Source of the DNA: JAQVXR01 sp050945755
Lineage (GTDB): Bacteria; Bacillota; Dehalobacteriia; Dehalobacteriales; Dehalobacteriaceae
Direction of reading: 5' to 3'
Length of the DNA: 52,200 bases
NCBI GenBank assembly: GCA_050945755.1
Contig: JBMNTN010000010.1
Location: 1-52,200, forward strand
Below, one piece after another: positions 41,233-48,454 of the stretch. A program made the translations under genes and the position numbers. The notes under the pieces are model-generated. The model was not told where the DNA came from, did not search any database, and was given only the letters and a program-made list of their open reading frames with translations. Positions within the stretch are counted from its first letter, which is position 1; every line of letters starts with the position of its first letter.

Positions 41233-42234
41233 ATGGAAAAACTATATTGCCAAACAAATTGGCCTCAGCAAAATATCGAACTCAAAAATTTCATTCCCGA
41301 ACTGTTCTCTCTGGAAACCGGGTTGGAGGAAGTCATCAAAACAGGAGACGATACAATTTGCGCAATGTGCCAAACCCTTTTAAAATCCGGGGGGAAAAGA
41401 CTGCGTCCTCTTCTTGTGATTCTCTGCGGAAAAGCTGTAAACCCCAAAAACACAGCCTCTTTAATCAAGGCAGGTATGGCCGTGGAATTAATCCATATGG
41501 CCTCTTTAGTTCATGATGATATTATTGACCAATCTTATTACCGGAGAGGAAAACCTACTTTAAACTCCAGCTGGGGAGAAAAACAAGCGGTACTGGCAGG
41601 AGACTTTCTGTTTGCCCAAGCATTTGATTTACTGGCGGCACAAGAACTTTCCCCAGTATTAAAAATAATGGTCAAAACCATCTCTGATATGTGCATTGGA
41701 GAAATCGACCAGTTAAACCAGGCCTATAATCCAAATTTGACAGAAAGAGACTATTTTACCCGAATCGAAAAAAAAACCGCCAAACTGCTTTCCTCCAGCT
41801 GCCTGGCTGGTGCCTTAATCGCCGGAGCTAATCAAGAAACCCTTCGCTCTCTGGAAATTTACGGAATGAATTTAGGCTATGCCTTCCAAATAACTGATGA
41901 CCTGCTGGACTACACCGGAGAAAGCAGTGTCATGGGAAAACCCGCCGGTCAGGACCTGGCGTCCGGAAATCTGACCCTGCCTATGATTTACCTCTTGCGC
42001 CATCCTAAAGAAGGATCCTGGGTGAAAAATATAATTGCCCAAAAACAACTGGACAGCTATCATCTTGAAAAGATCCTCTCTTTGCTAAAAGAAACCGGCC
42101 TCTTGGAGCAAAGCTATTGTGTTGCCCAACAGTGCGGCTCAATCGCAAAAAACCGACTCACGGCCATTCCACCGGGGAAATACCGGGATCTCTTAGAATA
42201 CCTTGTAGACAAAGCTCTGGAAAGAAGTAATTAA
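41233..42234 (+). CDS. Polyprenyl diphosphate synthase (heptaprenyl synthase component II-like)
   Basis: Trans-prenyltransferase extending farnesyl/geranyl diphosphate with isopentenyl diphosphate; 333 residues. GGKRLRPLLV (about 53-62), first aspartate-rich motif LVHDDIID (about 92-99), RRGKPT, and second motif FQITDDLLD (about 217-225) are intact. Residues just before the first motif are small (MASL), compatible with a long product. Some relatives (HepT) need a small partner (HepS), which is not in this window. AGGAGGT lies six bases before the ATG. It converges on the DUF2600 gene with a four-base gap; the two products may act in sequence. Confidence 0.9.
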   Translation: MEKLYCQTNWPQQNIELKNFIPELFSLETGLEEVIKTGDDTICAMCQTLLKSGGKRLRPLLVILCGKAVNPKNTASLIKAGMAVELIHMASLVHDDIIDQSYYRRGKPTLNSSWGEKQAVLAGDFLFAQAFDLLAAQELSPVLKIMVKTISDMCIGEIDQLNQAYNPNLTERDYFTRIEKKTAKLLSSSCLAGALIAGANQETLRSLEIYGMNLGYAFQITDDLLDYTGESSVMGKPAGQDLASGNLTLPMIYLLRHPKEGSWVKNIIAQKQLDSYHLEKILSLLKETGLLEQSYCVAQQCGSIAKNRLTAIPPGKYRDLLEYLVDKALERSN

Positions 42235-42238
42235 AGTT

Positions 42239-43297
42239 TTAGATAACTTTGGTTTTTCTTAATAAACGGCACAGCTGGTAACAGACAATAGTCCTTTTCC
42301 CAGCAGTTCTGATTAGACAGGTCCCGATTCCCCGGGCGGGCAGCCCGGATGCCTTTTGATCCGATAAGTAAAGGGCAAGCAAACCCTCTATGACCGCGAC
42401 ATGAAAATAGCTAAAAGGAAGTTTTGCCACACGACTTAAAGATTCCTCTAAAAAGAAAGTTAATCGGGCTTGTCTTTCCTCATGATCCCGATAATAGAAA
42501 ACAAAATTCAAATCCCCTTCTTGATAGTCCTCTTCTTGATCTATAAAATAATCCAAAAGGATATGCAAACCGCATACATAGGGAAAGTAGGCTTTTATAA
42601 TCTCATCTACTTGCTCCTTGGTCAAAGCCGGATCAAAAGCACCTGTACAAAGCATGAATATTGCCAGCGTCGAGCCGGTTGCCGCCGCAAACTCCCATAA
42701 TGAAATGTTCTTATATACTTTTAAATAAGGAGCAGTCCACTGAGCTATTTTTTCTTCCCGCATATTTTTCGGGATATGTTTTAAACTCTGCAGTTCAGAA
42801 TATAAAAGCCCCAGCTGACCTGTTTCCTGCTGAACGAACCTGTAAGAAGGAAGAATGCCAATAACCTTTCTGCACTCTTGGACAAGAAATTTCAAATAGC
42901 CTCCATCATCTCGATATGGATAGTAAGCATAATAATCCGACATTACGCTATCCGGGGAAAGAGCTTCCGTAATTGCCCGATGTAATTGACGAAAAGCCTT
43001 TTCATCCTGACATCCGGCTCTGTCACAAAGGTTGTCAAGATAATCGCTGATGGTTTGAAACGCAACAATGAACCGGACCAGCAGTTCCCTTTTAACCCCG
43101 GGAAAAAGAGCAAAGACACTTCCTCCCTGACAATGAAACCTTTTTGTCTTGATACTGGCCAACGCCTGTGTACGCAACACCTGATCGGGAATAATTGCCG
43201 CTTGCTCCCTCCAGTAGTCAAGTTCTTTATCTACCAGCGGAAAAATATCTTTAACAAAGGAATAAATTGTTTTTACCTGGTTCCATGTTTGATACAA
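42239..43297 (-). CDS. ytpB: DUF2600 large terpene synthase (YtpB-like, C35 precursor cyclase)
   Basis: Member of DUF2600, whose Bacillus protein YtpB converts C35 heptaprenyl diphosphate to tetraprenyl-beta-curcumene, a forerunner of sporulenes. The 352-residue, helix-rich protein has the family motif FQTISDYLDNLCDR (about 85-98), SDYYAYYPYRDDGGYL, LQSLKH and LLDYFIDQEEDYQEGD. The TTG at 43297 follows TTTGGAGG by six bases. Paired with a polyprenyl synthetase at its 3' end. A squalene-hopene-type cyclase for a later step is not in the window. Confidence 0.88.
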   Translation of the reverse strand: MYQTWNQVKTIYSFVKDIFPLVDKELDYWREQAAIIPDQVLRTQALASIKTKRFHCQGGSVFALFPGVKRELLVRFIVAFQTISDYLDNLCDRAGCQDEKAFRQLHRAITEALSPDSVMSDYYAYYPYRDDGGYLKFLVQECRKVIGILPSYRFVQQETGQLGLLYSELQSLKHIPKNMREEKIAQWTAPYLKVYKNISLWEFAAATGSTLAIFMLCTGAFDPALTKEQVDEIIKAYFPYVCGLHILLDYFIDQEEDYQEGDLNFVFYYRDHEERQARLTFFLEESLSRVAKLPFSYFHVAVIEGLLALYLSDQKASGLPARGIGTCLIRTAGKRTIVCYQLCRLLRKTKVI

Positions 43298-43353
43298 TTT
43301 AAACCTCCAAACACAATTCCATTAATGATTAATCCTATTATAATTTGCCATAA

Positions 43354-43382
43354 AAAGCAAATAAGCACCTTGTACAGTGCTT
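43354..43382 (-). terminator. Terminator after the stressosome-kinase operon
   Basis: AAGCAC-TGTACAAG-GTGCTT on the minus strand followed by ATTTGCTTTTTATG, about 48 bases past the kinase stop. Confidence 0.7.
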
Positions 43383-43429
43383 CAATTTGTTTAAAAAGCA
43401 TTCCCAGTGAATTGTAATCCTGCCGGCTT

Positions 43430-44869
43430 TCAGCTTACATTTTCACATGCTAATGTATCCACAAATTCTGTGGTGCTTCCCTCTGAAATCACCGGCAGGC
43501 AAATTGTCACCCGCGTTCCTCGCCCGGTCACACTATCAATTTCAATGCTTCCATCGTGATTTTTGATAATCCGGTAGGATATCGGCATCCCCAAACCTGT
43601 GCCCGTTTCCTTTTCGGTAAAAAAGGGTTCAAAAATCTTAGTAACAGTTCCCTCATCCATCCCTCTGCCATTATCTTCTACAATAATCATGGCTGCGCCG
43701 GTCTTTTTATCCTGCGAGACAACCAGTCTTATTTTTCCATCTGATTCCAAGGCCTCAATGGCGTTTTTTAGGATATTCAATAACGCCTGCTTGATCTGGT
43801 TTTTGTCGATAGCTATCAGCGGGTCATTATCGGAATGTACTACTTCTAACTTAATATTTCTTAAGGCTATTTCCCCTTCAATCATCTGGCAGATTTCATT
43901 TATTAAACTGTGTAGCTTTACCGGTGTTCTCCTGGGGGACGTGGGCTTTGCAAAACTTAAAAAATCGCTTAACACCGTATTTGCCCGGTCTATTTCCTCC
44001 AGGGCAATATCCAAATACTCCCTGCCGCAGGTGGAATCAACTTCTGCTTGAAGCAACTGGAGAAACCCACGTACAATAAACATGGGATTGCGCACCTCAT
44101 GCACTATCCCTGCTGCCATCGTACCAATGGCCGCCAATTTTTCGTTATTAATGAGAATCTGTTCTAAACGCTTTTTTTCCGTAATATCTTTGGCGGAAGC
44201 AATTACTTCTTTAATGTTCCCCATTTCATCTCTGACGATGGATGTGCTGACAAGAAAAATCATTCCGTTGGGTTCTTCGTACTCCACCTCATGGAAGACT
44301 CTGCCTGTTTCCAGCGTTTCGATAGATTTAAAAATATAGCTTCCGTCCGGACTTTTTTTCTGACCTCCGCAGATAGCATCAATTAAATTTTCCCCAACCA
44401 AGCTCTTTTCAGAACCGGAATTAAAGTTACGCTCAAATTCCTTATTTGTAAAGGTGACAACACCTTCTGAATTAATGGTTACTACCCCATTGGGAATTGT
44501 ATCGAGAATCATTTTATGTCTGTTTCGAAAATAATCCAAAGAGGATCTCAGCTGAAAAACCGCTTCCCGCCACCGGTTTAAGTTCTCATTATCAAAATCA
44601 GGTCTTCTCCTCCAGTAGGCACTATAGGAAACCATCACCTCCAGTAAAAAAACATGGCTCAAATCGACTGCTTCCAAAACTCTAGTGAAAGGAATGCCTT
44701 TTATCACAACATTCATTATTTCAAAATGCATCGCAACCAGCTCTTCCGGAGTAAGCTCCCGTTCACAGCAGATCTTGCTTAAATTATGGACATGATACAG
44801 GACTTCTTCCGCTCCTGTTTCCAAGAACTTTTGCAGTTGATCCTGATATTGTTGTTTTAACCCGTTCAT
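43430..44869 (-). CDS. Histidine kinase with RsbU-type N-terminal (RsbT-binding) domain
   Basis: Soluble 479-residue kinase. Residues 1-90 resemble the RsbU N-terminal domain: VLYHVHNLSKICCERELTPE (about 23-42) and VFLLEVMVSYSAYWR (about 73-87) align with LYQAQKFSRKTIEHQIPPEE and FLIEVMIGYGMAYQ of Bacillus RsbU. A PAS domain follows (117-235). The HisKA box is GIVHEVRNPM (H257), then N box LLNILKNAIEAL (N369), EDNGRGMD, EPFFTEKETGTGLGM. The RNPMFIVRGFLQLL stretch is like orphan sporulation kinases. No membrane helix and no adjacent response regulator. GGGGAGGAA lies five bases before the ATG, 17 bases after rsbX. RsbT-dependent control of the kinase is inference from the domain and operon. 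Confidence 0.88.
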   Translation of the reverse strand: MNGLKQQYQDQLQKFLETGAEEVLYHVHNLSKICCERELTPEELVAMHFEIMNVVIKGIPFTRVLEAVDLSHVFLLEVMVSYSAYWRRRPDFDNENLNRWREAVFQLRSSLDYFRNRHKMILDTIPNGVVTINSEGVVTFTNKEFERNFNSGSEKSLVGENLIDAICGGQKKSPDGSYIFKSIETLETGRVFHEVEYEEPNGMIFLVSTSIVRDEMGNIKEVIASAKDITEKKRLEQILINNEKLAAIGTMAAGIVHEVRNPMFIVRGFLQLLQAEVDSTCGREYLDIALEEIDRANTVLSDFLSFAKPTSPRRTPVKLHSLINEICQMIEGEIALRNIKLEVVHSDNDPLIAIDKNQIKQALLNILKNAIEALESDGKIRLVVSQDKKTGAAMIIVEDNGRGMDEGTVTKIFEPFFTEKETGTGLGMPISYRIIKNHDGSIEIDSVTGRGTRVTICLPVISEGSTTEFVDTLACENVS

Positions 44870-44886
44870 GGTTGTTCCTCCCCATG

Positions 44887-45465
44887 TTATTCCACAAGCA
44901 GCCCGGTAGCCACAAGAACCAAAGCATCATCGTTGGGACTACGAAAACCGTTCATCAAATTTTGCGCAATATCCTGGGGGTGTTCATCTATAATTGAATT
45001 TAATTCATAATTAGGGGAAATACCGTCTGTATGCATAATCAATAAGTCTTTGGAAAGAAGGGGAATCTGCTTTATGATCCGCCGCTCAAAGCGGTATCCT
45101 AAAATTCCTTCCGGCAACAGCATCTGGATATCCCGGGAACCGATTAGTCTGATACTAATATTCCCCACCCCGGTATATGTCAATATTCTTTCTTTTTTAT
45201 CGACCTCTACTAACCCGATTACCACCCCAACAGTATCACTGAGCGCCCGGTGCGCCTTTTCGAGCATTTCTTCCAGAGCATCGCAATCCATATTTTTTAA
45301 CGTCTCTACCGCCTTTTGTGCCGCCTGATGAGCCATTACCCCATGCCCCAGACCATCAATCACAGCAATGAGCACTTTTTCAGGGGATTCCTTGACCAGA
45401 TAAGCGTCCCCGCCATATCCCTCATGCACGGGAGATAACTCAACTCCGATTATGATTTTAATCAC
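44887..45465 (-). CDS. rsbX: RsbX-like PP2C phosphatase
   Basis: A 192-residue PP2C-type (SpoIIE family) phosphatase that in Bacillus dephosphorylates RsbS and RsbR to reset the stressosome. Metal-site Asp residues are in GGDAYLV, AVIDGLGHG, IMHTDGIS and NDDALVLVA. It has no extra domain, as in RsbX. The GTG at 45465 overlaps the ribosome binding site AAGGAG; with normal spacing only ATT, ATC or ATA codons are available, so the true start is unclear and may be non-standard. It lies between rsbT and the kinase gene. Confidence 0.88.
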   Translation of the reverse strand: MIKIIIGVELSPVHEGYGGDAYLVKESPEKVLIAVIDGLGHGVMAHQAAQKAVETLKNMDCDALEEMLEKAHRALSDTVGVVIGLVEVDKKERILTYTGVGNISIRLIGSRDIQMLLPEGILGYRFERRIIKQIPLLSKDLLIMHTDGISPNYELNSIIDEHPQDIAQNLMNGFRSPNDDALVLVATGLLVE

Positions 45466-45500
45466 TCCTTAACAGTATTCAAGGAATATTATTTCCAATT

Positions 45501-45917
45501 TTACATTAGTCTACCAGGGTCAATCCACTTCCGCACGGTAACTATAGTACCTTTACCCGCTTCACTGTTTAAAAAAAATTCATCCATCAGCCGACGGGTC
45601 CCTGGAAGTCCCATGCCTAGCCCCTGGGAAGTTGAATAGCCATCCAACATGGCAAGATTAATGTCATTAATCCCCGGGCCTTGGTCCTCGGCAACAATTT
45701 CAATTCCCAGACGATTGTCACTGTTTATAAAGCGGAGTTGAACTATTCCCTCTTGGGCATAGTGAAAAATATTTCTGGCCAGTTCGGATATACAAGTGGC
45801 AATCCGGCACTGGTCTACGATATTAAAGCCAAGCTCTTTAGCTAAAGCTCTCCCCTTTTGTCGGGCAACAACAATATCCTGTTCTAAAACAATATTTATA
45901 GTGATCGGGTCAACCAC
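45501..45917 (-). CDS. rsbT: Stressosome switch kinase RsbT
   Basis: GHKL-type serine/threonine kinase of 138 residues. In Bacillus it is held by RsbR/RsbS, phosphorylates them on stress and then binds and activates RsbU. ATP-site motifs: ISELARNIFHYA (about 44-55), AEDQGPGI (about 77-84), GLGMGLPGTRRLMDEF (about 98-113). The GTG at 45917 follows a modest GGTGA, 12 bases after rsbS. No rsbU, rsbV, rsbW or sigB is in the window; the downstream kinase carries the only RsbU-like target domain seen. Confidence 0.93.
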   Translation of the reverse strand: MVDPITINIVLEQDIVVARQKGRALAKELGFNIVDQCRIATCISELARNIFHYAQEGIVQLRFINSDNRLGIEIVAEDQGPGINDINLAMLDGYSTSQGLGMGLPGTRRLMDEFFLNSEAGKGTIVTVRKWIDPGRLM

Positions 45918-45929
45918 GTATGTTCACCA

Positions 45930-46283
45930 TCACTCTCTTTTTCCCTTGAGGTAATCCATCCCCTGCTCAATATCCAGTACTGTTTTTATCCCATCGAGCT
46001 TTAAGCCCAATTCCATAAAGGTTACGGCAACCCCGGGCTGGATTCCGGAAACAACAGTTTCTACACCCATTAGTTTAGCCATTTTGGCAATATCATTGAG
46101 AACTCTTCCTAAAAAACTGTCAATTACATTGATCACACTTAAATCTATCAATAAGCCGGAAGACCTGGTTTCTGTTATTTTATAAAGAATCTTTTGCTGC
46201 GCTTCAACCGCTATTTTATCACTGATTTCATCTTGAATAGTTACAATCAAATGTCTCCCCATTTTTACAATTGGGATGGTCAT
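45930..46283 (-). CDS. rsbS: Stressosome scaffold protein RsbS
   Basis: Single STAS domain of 117 residues forming the stressosome core. The phosphorylated serine is recognisable in VINVIDSFLGRVL (Ser about 59), matching Ser59 of Bacillus RsbS, followed by MAKLMGVETVVSGIQPGVAVTFMELG. It holds RsbT until phosphorylated. It starts 12 bases after the rsbR stop. Confidence 0.94.
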   Translation of the reverse strand: MTIPIVKMGRHLIVTIQDEISDKIAVEAQQKILYKITETRSSGLLIDLSVINVIDSFLGRVLNDIAKMAKLMGVETVVSGIQPGVAVTFMELGLKLDGIKTVLDIEQGMDYLKGKRE

Positions 46284-46295
46284 AACCTCTCTCTC

Positions 46296-47171
46296 CTATC
46301 TCACTTTTGTAACAACCTGCAAATTTAGATTACTCAGAGCAAGTTCCAGCCCTGTTCTTAAAGTGCCCCGAGTTTGAATTCCTCCCATGTTAACTCCCAC
46401 CATAACGAGGGTTTGGGCAATTACCGGGCTGATTCCCGTCAAGATGCATTCCGCCCCAAGCAAACGGGCAGCCTCAACCGTACGCATCAAGCGGTCCGCT
46501 ACTCCTGAATCGACCACAGGTACCCCGGTTATGTCCATAACAACCTGGGACGACTTGGTCTTGACAATTTCATTGAGTAAATTTTCCATAATCTGTTTAG
46601 CCCGGGCACTGTCAATTGTCCCAATTAGAGGAAGCACCAGCACCCCATCCCAAAGTTGAATTACCGGTGTGGAAAGCTCGGCAATATCCATCGCCTGCTG
46701 CCTGATAATATCTTCCCGGGCGTGCACAAACACTTTATATGTATAAAGAGCCATCGGATCCAACAGATCTTTGTTTAGGACCAAGCAGGCATACATCCAT
46801 TTGGCATCCCCGGAAAATATTTTATTAAAGAGTACTACCATTGCATCCTTAAACGAGATGATATAACCCGCCGTTAGTTCCGGTGTAATTCCCTTTTGAG
46901 CATAAAAAATACTGATATCAACTAAGTGCTGTTTTAGCGGCTGGTACTCCGGAGAATTAAAGTCTAATGAAATATCCTTTTCTAACAAATCCACAATTTT
47001 ATCCATAAACTTATAACTTTGTTCCCTTAAAATACTATTATCAAGTTTTGATAAAATATCGGGGACTTTATTTTCCAGGATTTTCATCCATCCTTGAAAA
47101 ATTTCATCGTAACTTTCTTTTAAATAATAACAATATTTTTCCTTGACATTTAAATCTGTAATCATAATCAC
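46296..47171 (-). CDS. rsbR: Stressosome sensor protein RsbR
   Basis: About 291 residues: an N-terminal helical domain (about 10-155; globin-like sensor fold in known RsbR proteins, signal unknown) and a C-terminal STAS domain (165-285). In the STAS domain the two RsbT target sites of Bacillus (T171, T205) correspond to Ser in GVPVVDSGVADR and Thr in ISPVIAQTLVMVG. The open frame runs on to 47336, but AGGGGGGAG lies six bases before the GTG at 47171, and the extension overlaps the divergent promoter, so the shorter start is used. First gene of the operon. Confidence 0.92.
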   Translation of the reverse strand: MIMITDLNVKEKYCYYLKESYDEIFQGWMKILENKVPDILSKLDNSILREQSYKFMDKIVDLLEKDISLDFNSPEYQPLKQHLVDISIFYAQKGITPELTAGYIISFKDAMVVLFNKIFSGDAKWMYACLVLNKDLLDPMALYTYKVFVHAREDIIRQQAMDIAELSTPVIQLWDGVLVLPLIGTIDSARAKQIMENLLNEIVKTKSSQVVMDITGVPVVDSGVADRLMRTVEAARLLGAECILTGISPVIAQTLVMVGVNMGGIQTRGTLRTGLELALSNLNLQVVTKVR

Positions 47172-47277
47172 GAACTGCTCCCCCCTAAGAAATTTGACAT
47201 AATTGTATTCTATAAATTTTCTTATTTTCCTTTTTTTGGTATTATAAATTTCACCACTTTGCAAAATCTTTGCTTTA

Positions 47278-47324
47278 TAGGCATAATTTCCTTGAAGAAA
47301 AGCACTCCGGTAGGTATAATTTCC
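47278..47324 (+). repeat. Direct repeat around the divergent promoter
   Basis: TAGGCATAATTTCC (47278-47291) and TAGGTATAATTTCC (47311-47324) differ at one base and start 33 bases apart, about three helical turns. The second contains the -10 box of the acidic protein gene. Could be a regulator site shared with rsbR. Confidence 0.5.
47292..47320 (+). promoter_or_regulatory. Sigma-A promoter of the acidic secreted protein gene
   Basis: TTGAAG (47292-47297), 17 bases, TATAAT (47315-47320), about 43 bases before the ATG at 47363. Confidence 0.75.
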
Positions 47325-47362
47325 TATAAGAGCCATATTATAATTAATTTAAGGAGGTACAT

Positions 47363-48388
47363 ATGACACGCAAAAAAAGTAAAAGGATTACCGTAATTAT
47401 TATGGGGGTATTATTTACTACCTTAGTGTTATTTCCTACAGGTATCGCAGAAGGAGCCCAAAACACTGTACAGGCAATTTATAAGAACTTAAAAATTATT
47501 AATAACGGACAAGCAGCCACCCTTACAGCCCAACCTGTTATCATCAACGGCAGCACCTATCTTCCCGTGCGGGCTTTAGGTAATCTTTTTAGCAAAAACA
47601 TTGATTGGAACGAAGCTAGGCAAGAAATTACCATTACCGACAAAACTAACAGTGAAGTGGAAAGCTTAAAAGCACAGCTTGCCGAGAGGGATCTGCAAAT
47701 AACACTCCTGCAAGCTCAACTGGACAAGAACAAAGTTATGGATATTGATGACTTGGAAGACCAGTTAAATGATGATTATGATGATTACGAGGACATTGAA
47801 TGGAACTTTTCCTTAAAGGGCGATGAAGAAGATGTCACGGTCCGAATAGACATTGATTTAGATGATTTTGATGATGAGTGGGACGACCTTTCCAAGTCAG
47901 ACATTAAAGATTTTCTCCAGGATGTTTGTGATGATATTTTAGAGGAATTTGAGGATGCCGACATCAGCGGTGTAATCAGAGACAGTTCAGCAAAGAAGGA
48001 ACTTGTTTCCTTTACCGTCAATTCCAAGGGAGTTGTCAAAGTTGAAGAGAGTAATGACCTGGATGATTTGGAAGATGACTTAATCGACGAGTTTACCAAG
48101 CTAGGATCTATTAAAAAACTGGACTTTGAACTAGACGGGGACGAAGATGATCTTACCTTTACGGTAAGCATTGACTATGATGATTATGAAGATGAATGGG
48201 ACGATTTAGACAGGGATGATATTGAAGTATTCATGCTAGAGATCAAGGATTTCATAATTGATGAATTGGATTTGGATTACGATGATGCAAATATTCAAGG
48301 TTATATTGTGGACAGCAGCGATAGTGATAAAAGAATGGTTAAAATGAGTACATCTGAAAAATTTAGTTACTACACCCCATATAATTAA
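47363..48388 (+). CDS. Secreted acidic protein with copper-amine-oxidase-like N-terminal domain and tandem repeats
   Basis: A 341-residue exported protein. A signal peptide (1-32, KKSKR then a hydrophobic core) precedes a stalk-like domain of the copper amine oxidase N-terminal type (about 35-92: VIINGSTYLPVRALGNLF), a common wall-associated module in Clostridia that does not itself bind copper. A short coiled coil (about 97-123) leads to two tandem units, about 127-229 and 231-335, each with DDLEDxL, a VxxDxDxDDxxDEWDDL strand and a closing GxIxDSS. They are exceptionally rich in Asp and Glu, suggesting cation binding (inference). AAGGAGGT precedes the ATG. Divergent from the stressosome operon. 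Confidence 0.82.
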   Translation: MTRKKSKRITVIIMGVLFTTLVLFPTGIAEGAQNTVQAIYKNLKIINNGQAATLTAQPVIINGSTYLPVRALGNLFSKNIDWNEARQEITITDKTNSEVESLKAQLAERDLQITLLQAQLDKNKVMDIDDLEDQLNDDYDDYEDIEWNFSLKGDEEDVTVRIDIDLDDFDDEWDDLSKSDIKDFLQDVCDDILEEFEDADISGVIRDSSAKKELVSFTVNSKGVVKVEESNDLDDLEDDLIDEFTKLGSIKKLDFELDGDEDDLTFTVSIDYDDYEDEWDDLDRDDIEVFMLEIKDFIIDELDLDYDDANIQGYIVDSSDSDKRMVKMSTSEKFSYYTPYN

Positions 48389-48403
48389 AAACATTAATGA
48401 TTT

Positions 48404-48437
48404 AAAACGGCAAGGTATTTTGGACCTTGCCGTTTTT
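48404..48437. terminator. Bidirectional terminator between the acidic protein gene and htpG
   Basis: AAAACGGCAAGG and CCTTGCCGTTTT form a 12-bp stem flanked by T-runs in both directions. It serves the convergent acidic protein gene (+) and htpG (-). Confidence 0.9.
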
Positions 48438-48454
48438 CGTACCCTTGCTTGAGA

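Noticed and set aside
47172..47336. N-terminal extension of RsbR (about 55 residues)
   Set aside because: The only good ribosome binding site is before the GTG at 47171; the extension is the translated divergent promoter with its direct repeat.
47780..48300. GAT/GAC-rich repetitive DNA as a possible repeat array or CRISPR
   Set aside because: It is the coding sequence of the Asp-rich duplicated protein; there are no spaced identical repeats.
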